Part shown: in pieces, positions 54,483 to 62,727 of the stretch
How positions within the stretch are numbered: the first letter of the stretch is position 1
How the letters are laid out: every line of letters starts with the position of its first letter
Origin: Candidatus Melainabacteria bacterium
GTDB taxonomy: Bacteria > Cyanobacteriota > Vampirovibrionia > Obscuribacterales > Obscuribacteraceae
Direction: 5' to 3'
DNA: 64,000 nt
Assembly: GCA_003963305.1 (NCBI GenBank)
Contig: RXJR01000024.1
Coordinates: forward strand, 186,001-250,000
Made by a program: the position numbers and the translations under genes
The notes under the pieces: model-generated
Seen by the model: only the letters and a program-made list of their open reading frames with translations
Databases searched by the model: none
What the model was told of the DNA's origin: nothing

Positions 54483-55499
54483 ATGCAAAAGCGTCGCATA
54501 CTACTGCTTCTTCTAACGATTCCTGTGATTCAGCCCATGCCTGTTTCAGCGCAGAGCACTATGGAATTTGGCGCTGTTCATGCCGGAGCTATTGGATTGG
54601 GCGCAGGATTGGCAGCCAGTCGAAGTCACGGTCAGGTTGTGCGCCGCTCCTATGAAGCAATGATTGAAGCAGAAAAGGCGACAATTGCGCAGACAAAAGC
54701 CATCGAACAATACATGACACTTGGATGTCAGCTCGAATCGAAAAAACGCTGGAGCGACGCAGAGAAGTCCTTCGCCTATGTACTTAAAGTGGTAGCGCTG
54801 AGAGATGGTCCCGGCAGTATAAAGGGACTTCCAGCGCTGCAACATCTAGTCAACGTTTCGAAACAACAGGGGAAAATCACAGAAGCTATCGACTTTCAAA
54901 AAACTGTGGTTGCATTTGCAAAATCACCGAAGGTTCCGGATCAACAACTGCTCTTACGCTCGCAGATTGATCTTACGGATCTGTTTCTTATAAAAAACGA
55001 CTATACAAATGCTGAGACGGTGCTGAGAGAAACAATTACCGACAATAAGTCGTACCAGGCGCTGCCGGCAGCGAAGAGACGTAAAACCATTCAGACTTAC
55101 GCCAATGTTCTGCGCAAATTAAACAGAGATTCTGATGCCGATGCGCTCGAAGCCGAAAATGCTCAACTGCTTTCCGGCTCAGAGAGCCCAACAGCAGTCG
55201 CTAAAGAGGCAAGACCGGATGCAACTCCCTCGATCGTAACCGAGGCGCCTGCAACCGCCGGACAAATACCAGCCACGGCGTCAGCACCTGCAGCACTACC
55301 GACAACACCGACGACAACAGCATCGTCAATAAGGGCAACCGATCCAACTACAGCACCATCGTCAATAACAGCAGCAACGTCAGCAACGCCAACGGCAGAA
55401 TCAAAATCAACAGCGACTGCAACGGCAACAACGGCTGCTAATTCGCCGGCGATAACGACTACGTCAAAATCAACTGAGCCGGCAACGGGACACAGGTAA
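54483..55499 (+). CDS. Exported TPR-like protein with Ala/Thr-rich tail
   Basis: 338 aa. Signal peptide (MQKRRILLLLLTIPVIQPMPVSAQS), then helical repeats resembling TPR units (EQYMTLGCQLESKKRWSDAEKSFAYVLKVV; LVNVSKQQGKITEAIDFQKTVV; DLTDLFLIKNDYTNAETVLRETI) to about residue 230. A low-complexity Ala/Thr/Pro/Ser tail (about 240-335) may be a wall or surface linker. Its stop is one base before the start of a Ser/Thr kinase gene, so the two are likely co-expressed and may act together at the envelope. Confidence 0.8.
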   Translation: MQKRRILLLLLTIPVIQPMPVSAQSTMEFGAVHAGAIGLGAGLAASRSHGQVVRRSYEAMIEAEKATIAQTKAIEQYMTLGCQLESKKRWSDAEKSFAYVLKVVALRDGPGSIKGLPALQHLVNVSKQQGKITEAIDFQKTVVAFAKSPKVPDQQLLLRSQIDLTDLFLIKNDYTNAETVLRETITDNKSYQALPAAKRRKTIQTYANVLRKLNRDSDADALEAENAQLLSGSESPTAVAKEARPDATPSIVTEAPATAGQIPATASAPAALPTTPTTTASSIRATDPTTAPSSITAATSATPTAESKSTATATATTAANSPAITTTSKSTEPATGHR

Positions 55500-55500
55500 T

Positions 55501-56607
55501 ATGGATCTCGAGCGTACTCAAATTGAAGACTCGCGACTCCAGAGTTTTCAATTACGAGCAAAGCAACTAGCCGAAGAACTGCCGACACAATATCAACTGT
55601 TCGAAAAAGTCGGCGAAGGCGGCATGGGCTTCATCTTCAAGGCCGGGAATCGGTACACCGGCGCGCAGTATGCGATCAAAGTTCTACGCTCGGAATTTGA
55701 TTCAGACCAAAGAGCACTCGAAAGGTTCATGTTTGAGGCGAAAGCAGCAAGTTCACTCAAACATCCAAACATCTGTTGTGTTCATGACTTTGGTCTGACT
55801 GACAACGGAATCCCCTATCTAGTCATGGACTGGATTGAAGGCATCAGCCTGGGACGCAAAGTTACTCGAGATAAACAATTTTCGGTTCCCGAAGCGCTGG
55901 AGATCTTCAAACAAGTTGCGGCTGCGCTCATTCATTCGCATCAAAACAAAGTCGTGCACCGAGACATGAAACCAGAAAACATCATGCTCAGCCGGGACGC
56001 GCAAGGTAAAACCACAGTGCATCTGCTGGACTTTGGCATTGCAAAAATGTTGAGTGATGAAGATATGGTGATTTCAGGCGGACTGACACGATCAGGCACC
56101 GTGGTTGGAACGCCATTGTATATGAGCCCAGAACAAGCTCGAGGACTGAAAGTAGATCGCCGCTCCGACATTTATTCTCTTGGCTGCGTAATGTATTTCA
56201 CTCTCACAGGCGCACCACCTTTCGTCGGCAAAACAGTAATCGACACAATCGAGATGCATCTAAACTCTCCGCCTCCTGAGATAGATAGCGCCCTGAAAGT
56301 GCCTGCGGACCTGAAGAAAGTAATCTTGAAAGCGCTGGAAAAGAGCCCGGCAGATCGATATCAGTCTGTCGAAGAATTAGCGAATGATCTTGGAAAAGTG
56401 ACTCGCGGAGTGAGTATCGACAAAAAAATGTTGGCGAGCGAACGCAAGTCGATGCAGAAAAAGATCGCCGTCGTTCTCTCCTTCATTCTCGGATTCATTG
56501 TCATGTACGCTGTTTCAATTGGTTTGCAAAACCTTTTGGACAGCCCTACCTCGAAAACGCCGGCCAAAAAAACTCACAATAATCAAAAGCAACCGATTCC
56601 CAAGTAG
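55501..56607 (+). CDS. Membrane Ser/Thr protein kinase (PknB-like)
   Basis: 368 aa Hanks-type kinase. Gly-rich loop GEGGMG (38-43), Lys60 in AIKVL, Glu79, catalytic loop HRDMKPEN (Asp155), DFGIAK (Asp177), GTPLYMSPEQ (APE-like) and DRRSDIYSLGCVMY. A single transmembrane helix (about 322-343, VVLSFILGFIVMYAVSIGLQ) is followed by a short Lys/Asn-rich external tail and no PASTA repeats. It phosphorylates Ser/Thr targets from the membrane. All catalytic residues are present. The preceding secreted TPR protein is a natural candidate partner. Confidence 0.95.
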   Translation: MDLERTQIEDSRLQSFQLRAKQLAEELPTQYQLFEKVGEGGMGFIFKAGNRYTGAQYAIKVLRSEFDSDQRALERFMFEAKAASSLKHPNICCVHDFGLTDNGIPYLVMDWIEGISLGRKVTRDKQFSVPEALEIFKQVAAALIHSHQNKVVHRDMKPENIMLSRDAQGKTTVHLLDFGIAKMLSDEDMVISGGLTRSGTVVGTPLYMSPEQARGLKVDRRSDIYSLGCVMYFTLTGAPPFVGKTVIDTIEMHLNSPPPEIDSALKVPADLKKVILKALEKSPADRYQSVEELANDLGKVTRGVSIDKKMLASERKSMQKKIAVVLSFILGFIVMYAVSIGLQNLLDSPTSKTPAKKTHNNQKQPIPK

Positions 56608-56663
56608 AAATATCAAAGCCTGTAAAAGCGCGCATTTCTACGGACACCGGGCATCGACTCGAT

Positions 56664-58628
56664 TCATAGCAACGGATTTCCACCTGGTCCAGTCGGTCCC
56701 CCAGGTGCACCGATGGCAGTCAAATGAACGGGCTCCAGAAGACTCGACTTCGGCTGCAGATCTGCGAATTTCGAATCGTGCGCTGCTGCAGTCGCGAAAT
56801 AGTGATTGGCTTCATCTTTCTTGCCGCTAATAAACAAAGTTATGGCCAGGTTGAAATAAGCTTCAGTCAATGATTGCTCAGATTCGATGGCTCTCTGAAA
56901 AGACTCGACGGCAGCTTCAGTAGCTCGATGCATCAAATAATAAACCCCGAGGTTGTACCACCCCCTGGACATCTCAGGCTTTCGAGTCACGGCGGCATTT
57001 AAATAGCTAACAATCCGTGGACGTATTGTAGTGATTTCATCACTCAGTCGAATTTCCATGATTGCCGAATTGTAGGCGGCTTCGGCAAGCCCACCCAACG
57101 CATCAGCAGCGGCAAAGTCTTGAGCCGCCTCGCCTAATTGATTCAACAGAGCATGTGCACAGCCGCGATTGTAATAGGCTAGCGCTGTCGGGTTCGTTTG
57201 AATGCTGGAATCAAACAGCTTCAAACTGGTGTTGTAGTCTTTCTCCAGATAGGACTTATTCGCCAGGTTATAGAGAACAGCTTCAGGATTATTGCTTTCG
57301 GTATCGCCAGCAATACCAGCCAGTCCAGCATACAAGAACACAGGAAGGGCTCGACTCAACGACGGTCCGAAACCGCTCACGCCCTTATCCCATCTGAATA
57401 TCTCACATTGAGGGATGTGCGATTCTAATTGTTCTCGGACTTTCGGAGGGAATGGCAGATTATGCTTATGCTCGGTCCAGGCTGCAAGAAATTCTTCGCT
57501 GCACTCTTTTGCAATTTCTACAATTTGACGACTGGAGAGTTCGGCTTTGCTAGCCAATTTAGCGAAGTTTTCGAATGTAATGGACGTAATCAATTTTGCT
57601 CCACCCAAACTCAACCCCAGTTCATTGCTTGGATGAAAAGCCATTGTAGGAACCAGATCATAGGCGGGTGAAAGCGCCGGATTGACCCCATCTCTGTAAA
57701 TCAAAGACCAATTTTTCAAATGCATATCGGCATTTCCGGTGCCTATCATGAAAACGAGTCTGCGTATGAATTCGGTCACGCCGCTCATGCCTTCGGTGCC
57801 TCTCAGCACACGGGCGATGTCGTGATAAGCAACGCCTTTATATTTATCGGCGGGATACCGTCCAAACACCTGGGCAAAGTCTTCCATATGAATTCTTTTC
57901 AGCCCATCACGATCAAACCGTTTCACCGACAGCGTCTTGCCGCCCATCCTTTTGATATCAGAAGGCAAATTCGCAACTTCCGAAGTACTAACGAGCGAAA
58001 CTTCGGCAGTATTAATGCCCAGCAATTTAGAAAGCTTCATCGTTGCATATTCAGCTTCAGGAAGCCCTTCATATGCCAGTTCGGGCACTTTTAAAATGTG
58101 GTCGCCATCTTCGCCGTAAGGTCTTAGAGTCAGACGTCCATTGTGTTGCAGGTGCGCTGAAAACTTCATCTGAACACCAGCCAAAGAGAATTTAAGCGGT
58201 TCGATGTCGAGTTCTTTCGCAGCTGCGTCTTTTATTGAGTCGGCGGACGCCGCAATCTGACCATCTGGAATTGCTTTTACGGCGCCTGGAAGATCGGCTC
58301 CAAGTGCAGCCAGAAGAAAGAACTCACGCTCTTCATTGATGTTCAGCCCTTTCGCGACGTATGTGCGCAATTGCCCCTCTGGCAGCAAATTGGAGAAAAA
58401 AGGATGGAGCTTAGTTCGGTATATTTTCGAAGACTCAATGACGCCTCCTGTTTTTGATTGAAAGTTGAGACTCAACACTGGGCGATTTCTATCTTCAACG
58501 TAATCCAATTCAAAAGATAAACGGCTACCGTCGTACTGATCCGCGGTCAGTGTTCCGATTCTCTGCTCGCCAAGCCATATCGATAGTCTATTGCCGTATA
58601 TTTCAGAAGCCTTGCGCTTACTCACCAT
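56664..58628 (-). CDS. hipA: HipA-type Ser/Thr kinase toxin fused to a TPR domain
   Basis: About 654 aa from ATG 58628, chosen for a GAGGA about 9 nt upstream; ATG 58643 or GTG 58646 are alternatives, and all overlap hipB. Residues to ~410 are a HipA kinase: FSLAGVQMK holds the serine equivalent to E. coli HipA Ser150 (Ser148 here), HILKVP with the ATP-site Lys, SVKRFDRD, GNADMHLKNWS (catalytic Asp301, Asn306) and SPAYDLVPT (metal Asp324). Usual HipA proteins are ~440 aa; here a ~200-residue TPR region follows (YLEKDYNTSLKLFDSSI; RGWYNLGVYYLMHRATEAAV). HipA in E. coli phosphorylates GltX; the target here is unknown. Confidence 0.92.
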   Translation of the reverse strand: MVSKRKASEIYGNRLSIWLGEQRIGTLTADQYDGSRLSFELDYVEDRNRPVLSLNFQSKTGGVIESSKIYRTKLHPFFSNLLPEGQLRTYVAKGLNINEEREFFLLAALGADLPGAVKAIPDGQIAASADSIKDAAAKELDIEPLKFSLAGVQMKFSAHLQHNGRLTLRPYGEDGDHILKVPELAYEGLPEAEYATMKLSKLLGINTAEVSLVSTSEVANLPSDIKRMGGKTLSVKRFDRDGLKRIHMEDFAQVFGRYPADKYKGVAYHDIARVLRGTEGMSGVTEFIRRLVFMIGTGNADMHLKNWSLIYRDGVNPALSPAYDLVPTMAFHPSNELGLSLGGAKLITSITFENFAKLASKAELSSRQIVEIAKECSEEFLAAWTEHKHNLPFPPKVREQLESHIPQCEIFRWDKGVSGFGPSLSRALPVFLYAGLAGIAGDTESNNPEAVLYNLANKSYLEKDYNTSLKLFDSSIQTNPTALAYYNRGCAHALLNQLGEAAQDFAAADALGGLAEAAYNSAIMEIRLSDEITTIRPRIVSYLNAAVTRKPEMSRGWYNLGVYYLMHRATEAAVESFQRAIESEQSLTEAYFNLAITLFISGKKDEANHYFATAAAHDSKFADLQPKSSLLEPVHLTAIGAPGGPTGPGGNPLL

Positions 58629-58929
58629 CGTTGTCGTCCTCATCACCTAAGGGAACAAAAGCTGGTTCTGAGTCGTTTTCGGTAGAGTCGTGCAACAGAA
58701 GTCTAACTTCGGGTAAAAGTTGTATCGGCGCCAGAATTATCTCAAGTCCATAAAATCTGGAAAGCTCAATGAGGGTGCTTGCCTTCAGGTCGTACTGACC
58801 TTGCTCCAGTCGAGATAGATACCCCTGGGGAAACCCTAGCTGCTTTGAGACGCTCGCGCGTGTTAGACCGAGTTTTTCTCGGGCGTCGACAAGTTGCCTG
58901 ATGAGCGGTTTGTAGATATGGTCCTTCAT
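58618..58929 (-). CDS. hipB: HipB-type XRE-family antitoxin/repressor
   Basis: 103 aa. A helix-turn-helix of the Cro/C1 type at about residues 10-65: LVDAREKLGLTRASVSKQLGFPQGYLSRLEQG. The tail is short and acidic (PLGDEDDNDGE). Its stop lies within the start of hipA, so translation is coupled. By analogy with HipB it neutralises HipA and represses the operon; four matching operator-like sites lie directly upstream. No clear Shine-Dalgarno precedes the ATG, which may mean a very short leader. Identification by neighbourhood and fold is strong. Confidence 0.92.
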   Translation of the reverse strand: MKDHIYKPLIRQLVDAREKLGLTRASVSKQLGFPQGYLSRLEQGQYDLKASTLIELSRFYGLEIILAPIQLLPEVRLLLHDSTENDSEPAFVPLGDEDDNDGE

Positions 58930-58932
58930 GAT

Positions 58933-59050
58933 TGTAATTTACTACACTTTACTAGAAAAAAGTGTAGTAAATTACAACACTGCTCCTTAAAGAGAAAGAC
59001 CAAAATTGTAGCAAACTACACTTTTTGCGCAAAGATTGTAGTCCAATACA
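58933..59050 (-). promoter_or_regulatory. Four TGTA-N6-TACA operator-like palindromes upstream of hipB
   Basis: Sites lie at 58933-58946, 58963-58976, 59007-59020 and 59037-59050; each reads TGTA-N6-TACA. Start-to-start distances are 30, 44 and 30 bp, so they form two pairs with the same internal spacing. The first two also form one larger perfect inverted repeat (TTGTAATTTACTACACTTT and its complement). They fill the gap between the malic enzyme stop and hipB, as expected for autoregulation by HipB. Confidence 0.85.
59005..59032 (-). promoter_or_regulatory. Candidate hipBA promoter
   Basis: On the minus strand TTGCGC (59032-59027) and TACAAT (59010-59005) are separated by 16 bp. The -10 box overlaps the third operator, and the fourth lies just upstream of the -35. 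A second possible promoter, TTGTAA-N17-TAGTAA (58977-58949), lies between the first two operators and would give a nearly leaderless hipB mRNA. Confidence 0.55.
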
Positions 59051-59068
59051 CTATTCAAAAAAATGAAC

Positions 59069-60409
59069 CTAACCAGGTTCACCTGTCCGCGCAGCCAGAG
59101 CGACAGCATCAGCGACAACCTTATGCACTTCGCGATCCAAAATGCTCGGAACCAGGTTATCCATTTTGGTTTGACCAGCGATTGCCTGAGCTGCGGCAAT
59201 TTTCATAGCGTCTGTGAATCTCGTCGCCCCTGACATTAGAGCGCCTTTGAACAGACCCGGGAAAGATAGCGCGTTATTTATGGTTCTGCCGTCGGCCGCA
59301 AATTTCGCACCACAGGCGATGGCGAGGTCAGGATCTATTTCGGGATCTGGATTTGAAAGCGCGAGGATTACTTGTCCTTCCTTGACCATCTCTGGCTTGA
59401 TCAATCCTGGAACTCCGGTCGTGGCGACAACTACTTCTGATTCCTTCATAACAGTTTGCAGGTCAACCGGATATCCGCCGCGGGAGGCCAACCTGTCCAT
59501 AGCAGCTTGTTTCAAGTCTGTTCCGAAAATTTTCTTGGCGCCAAAGCTTTGCAACAACTGGGCAATGCCAGCGCCGGCAGCACCAAGACCGATGATTCCA
59601 ATGTTGCAGGAGGCGAGATCGATGCCCATTCTCTGAGTAATCGTCAGCAGCGCCCCAAGCACAACAATCGCCGTCGCATGCTGATCGTCGTGGAGAACAG
59701 GGATAGATAAAGCGTTTTGCAAACGCTCTTCGATATCGAAACATTCCGGAGCAGCGATATCCTCAAGATGGATAGCACCAAATGTGGGGGCAATGGCTTT
59801 TACTGATTCAATAATGTAATCGCTGTCCGTTGACTCAATCAAAATCGGTACCGCACTGATACCAACAAGCTCAGAGAACAATACGGATTTACCTTCCATC
59901 ACAGGCATACCGGCGACGGGCCCAATGTTGCCCAGACCAAGAATAGCGGTACCGTTTGTGACTACCGCAACAGTATTTGAAATGCTTGTGTACTCTTTGC
60001 TGTAATTCTTATCTTTTGCTATCAACTTGCAAATTTGCGCGACACCTGGAGTATAAATCCGGCGCAGTTCCGCTAATGAATTCAATTCAATACGACTGCG
60101 CATCTCGATTTTGCCGCCTTGATGCACCAACTGAACGGGGTCGATAACCATCTCGACCTCGACGCCTTCAAGACCAGAAACCGCGTCTTGAACACGCTGC
60201 AGATGTTTCTCATCATCAAGCTGCAGACTGATATCGCGAATGATGAAATCAGGACCCTGTCCGTGAATATGGATTTCACCAATATTCGCTTCCTGATCAC
60301 CAAGCAGGGTAGCGACTTTACCGAGAAATCCGGGCTTGTCCGTTACTCTCAGTCTGAGAATTCGCAATATTTTGGGTTGGGTTTTGCTGGTAGATGTTGT
60401 TGGTGCCAT
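59069..60409 (-). CDS. NAD(P)-dependent malic enzyme with N-terminal ACT domain
   Basis: 446 aa. Residues 14-90 are an ACT-like regulatory domain ([21 protein letters not shown]). The malic enzyme core follows: [92 protein letters not shown] (Rossmann loop), [14 protein letters not shown] and FPGLFKGAL. It decarboxylates malate to pyruvate, feeding central metabolism. The ACT domain suggests allosteric control by an amino acid or other small molecule. It lacks the phosphotransacetylase-like tail of long malic enzymes. Confidence 0.95.
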   Translation of the reverse strand: MAPTTSTSKTQPKILRILRLRVTDKPGFLGKVATLLGDQEANIGEIHIHGQGPDFIIRDISLQLDDEKHLQRVQDAVSGLEGVEVEMVIDPVQLVHQGGKIEMRSRIELNSLAELRRIYTPGVAQICKLIAKDKNYSKEYTSISNTVAVVTNGTAILGLGNIGPVAGMPVMEGKSVLFSELVGISAVPILIESTDSDYIIESVKAIAPTFGAIHLEDIAAPECFDIEERLQNALSIPVLHDDQHATAIVVLGALLTITQRMGIDLASCNIGIIGLGAAGAGIAQLLQSFGAKKIFGTDLKQAAMDRLASRGGYPVDLQTVMKESEVVVATTGVPGLIKPEMVKEGQVILALSNPDPEIDPDLAIACGAKFAADGRTINNALSFPGLFKGALMSGATRFTDAMKIAAAQAIAGQTKMDNLVPSILDREVHKVVADAVALAARTGEPG

Positions 60410-60670
60410 GGTTGCTAACTACTATTGGGGGCACTCAGTGTAACCCACTTAATAAGCATTCGGACCTGATGTAACCGAAAGAGAAACGCTGCTTTACGCA
60501 ATCAAATTTCGGGGTCGAATCTATCCAGAAGACCAGCTCAGGGAGACGGTGTTAGAGCGGACCCTATCAGCTTCGCTGCATGAGTTTAGGCTATTTCACC
60601 TGGGTGATGATAACATGCGTGTCTAACTCGCTAGCGCCAGTATACCCAGCATCAACTAAGGAGAAGACGG

Positions 60671-61315
60671 ATGTCCTCAATTGCGTCTTTTTACTTGATG
60701 GAGAGCAGCAATTTTCACGAGTACGCAAAATTGGCTGGTCTTCAACAAACTGAGAATCTGCCAAATCTAGCGGACGATGATAAGCAAGTCGCAGTATATG
60801 CCGGAGGCTTCAACGCTGCGGAGATTGAGCGCGATCCTCGATTCAAGAACGCCAGGAATGCCTTTGATTTCTTGCGAAGTCACTCAAGCCAGCCTTTTCA
60901 ATTTCAGTGGTCTGGTTATGTTCTGTATGACTTGTTGGAGTTGCTCAAAGATGACAAGCAAATCGACCTGATTTCTAAAGGCTTCGCAAAAACCCCAAGT
61001 GACACGCCCAGCTATCTTCTTGACGCTAGTGTCAAAGAACTTTATTTGACATCGATTGATCCAGTGCATTTTTCAGAGAAGCAGCTGGAAACTGACTATC
61101 AAAATAGAAGCGAGCGCCTAAAAGAAAAGTATTTCAAGGAGATGGCAAGCAAACTGCCGCCGCATGAATTGAAAAAATTCATGGACTTGCAAAACGATTA
61201 TGTTGAGGAACCATTTCCCGAGAGAGGCATAGCGCTGATGGACGGCATAACAATCCTGCACGGTTGCCTCAATCTGGTAAATGATATTGACGTGGTCATA
61301 ATGCAAATCGGCTAA
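60671..61315 (+). CDS. Hypothetical cytoplasmic protein
   Basis: 214 aa with a good ribosome site (AAGGAG) 8 bp before the ATG. No signal or membrane segment. It is helical and acidic in the middle (ELLKDDKQIDLISKGF), with charged segments SERLKEKYFKEMASKLPPHELKKFMDL. The opening and the block FQWSGYVLYDLLELL weakly recall DUF1877 (YfbM-like) proteins, but I am not sure. It is divergent from malic enzyme and convergent with the NTF2-like gene. Confidence 0.72.
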   Translation: MSSIASFYLMESSNFHEYAKLAGLQQTENLPNLADDDKQVAVYAGGFNAAEIERDPRFKNARNAFDFLRSHSSQPFQFQWSGYVLYDLLELLKDDKQIDLISKGFAKTPSDTPSYLLDASVKELYLTSIDPVHFSEKQLETDYQNRSERLKEKYFKEMASKLPPHELKKFMDLQNDYVEEPFPERGIALMDGITILHGCLNLVNDIDVVIMQIG

Positions 61316-61350
61316 GGCACAGCCATATACTTGTTACAACTTGCCTGATG

Positions 61351-61875
61351 TTACGGATGCAATTTGTCAGAAAACGCCACCCAGTTAACGATTTGCCAGG
61401 CCCCCTGTTTATTGCGTTTCAACACATCCATGCCGAGTTCATCATTTTTATCAATCAGTTTTCCATTTTCATACGTGGAAAGATGCCACGTAATACGCAC
61501 CGCTGCAAGGTCTCCGCTGCGCCAGATGTGGAGCACGTCATATGTGTATTTGAAACTTTTGCTTCTATCAGCGAAAAGCTTTTTAAAACCTGCCTCAATT
61601 TGATCGTACGTTTTGTGGTTAGCGTCGGGCAGGGCGGCTTCGCACACCGGCGCAAATATCGACATAGTGCCGACCATGTCCTTTTGGTTGAACGACTTTG
61701 TCCAATCGGCGTAAAGTTTGTCAAATAATTTGGCGTCACTCGTTAATGATTTAGCGTCGTTCGTCGACGATTTGGCTTCTCTTGTCGTTGAATCTGCTGC
61801 GGCCGGCAACGCCAATACGACAGCTACAGATGTGCAAAGCAGAATCGATCCAGCGATACGAACTTTTAGCGACAT
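61351..61875 (-). CDS. Exported NTF2-like (DUF4440-type) protein
   Basis: 174 aa. Signal peptide (MSLKVRIAGSILLCTSVAVVLALPAAA), a short Ser/Asp/Lys-rich linker with a repeat (TNDAKSLTSDAK), then an NTF2-like fold: FDKLYADWTKSFNQKDMVGTMSIF, a middle YDVLHIWRSGDLAAVRITWHLS, and the ending GAWQIVNWVAFS. DUF4440 proteins bind small ligands or have isomerase-like pockets, mostly of unknown role. It is probably periplasmic. It is monocistronic, about 165 bp downstream of the upstream gene's stop, with that gene's terminator between them. Confidence 0.85.
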   Translation of the reverse strand: MSLKVRIAGSILLCTSVAVVLALPAAADSTTREAKSSTNDAKSLTSDAKLFDKLYADWTKSFNQKDMVGTMSIFAPVCEAALPDANHKTYDQIEAGFKKLFADRSKSFKYTYDVLHIWRSGDLAAVRITWHLSTYENGKLIDKNDELGMDVLKRNKQGAWQIVNWVAFSDKLHP

Positions 61876-61908
61876 GATAAGCCCCCACGCAAACGGACCA
61901 GATCATAA

Positions 61909-61951
61909 CAAAAAACAACCCGCGAGCACTTGATCAAGCTCGCGGGCTGTT
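61909..61951 (-). terminator. Intrinsic terminator downstream of the 62041 gene
   Basis: On the minus strand CCCGCGAGC and GCTCGCGGG (plus coordinates 61919-61927 and 61938-61946) form a 9-bp stem extended by AC-rich/GT-rich flanks, followed by TTGTTTTTTG. It ends transcription of the sigma-like/62041 gene pair. Confidence 0.88.
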
Positions 61952-62040
61952 GTCTAGCTCTCACCTGCTGCCGAGCAAGATGAGACTTAGAATCGAAAAG
62001 AAATAGTTTAGAGAATTGGAACAGCGGACAAAACGTTCGA

Positions 62041-62718
62041 TTAGATACGGAAGAACGGAGTTTCAACAACTTTGTCGGCAAAGAAGACCTGAATCTGATA
62101 TTGACCTGGTCCCACTTTTACACTCGGAGCAACAACAGAACCATCTTCATTAGTCTTTCTCGAGAAGACAACGCCGCGCTCTGCTTCGTTGATTCTCATT
62201 TCGACATCGGCCAGTGCGTTCTCTTGCATGTCTTTAGCTTGCAACAGGATACGCAGCTGATCAGTGTCTACGTGCCATCCCAGGTTGATTTGAATATTCG
62301 CGTCATCGACGGTCTTCTGGAAAGTTCCTAATCCAACCAGTTGTGCGCCAACTCCACGCAGCGCACCAGCAGGCACCATCTGCTGCCACGCCATTGCAGC
62401 CAGCATATCTTGCCAGGTGTTGATCGCCGCTTCCTTTGTGCTGCCGACCATATCCCTGAGCTTCACTACAGCTTCCTTAACGACATCGACCTGCTCACCG
62501 AGCAACTTATCGGTGACACGCTTGATTATCGCCTCATCGGTCTTTGACAACGTTCTGAATTGAGACGCTGCCCACATCGCACCATCAAATTTCGAATTCT
62601 CGCCCGGCAACGGCAGGTCGTTAAAATTCTCAGCGCAGAATTTCTCGAATGACTCGGCGCACTGCTTCTCATCACTGATTGCAAGGACCTTATCCAACTT
62701 TTCATTCAGGGTGTTCAT
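62041..62718 (-). CDS. Hypothetical partner of the sigma-like regulator
   Basis: About 225 aa from the ATG at 62718, which has AGGAG 6 bp upstream; another ATG lies two codons earlier, too close to the ribosome site. The N-terminal 100 residues are helical (KLDKVLAISDEKQCAESFEKFC, KRVTDKLLGEQVDVVKEAVVKL). The C-terminal ~80 residues look like a beta-sandwich (ADVEMRINEAERGVVFSRKT, VKVGPGQYQIQVFFADK), recalling carboxypeptidase-regulatory-type domains. It follows the sigma-like gene by a few bases. It could be its effector or an anti-sigma-like partner; no family recognised. Confidence 0.75.
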   Translation of the reverse strand: MNTLNEKLDKVLAISDEKQCAESFEKFCAENFNDLPLPGENSKFDGAMWAASQFRTLSKTDEAIIKRVTDKLLGEQVDVVKEAVVKLRDMVGSTKEAAINTWQDMLAAMAWQQMVPAGALRGVGAQLVGLGTFQKTVDDANIQINLGWHVDTDQLRILLQAKDMQENALADVEMRINEAERGVVFSRKTNEDGSVVAPSVKVGPGQYQIQVFFADKVVETPFFRI

Positions 62719-62727
62719 TTCCATCTC

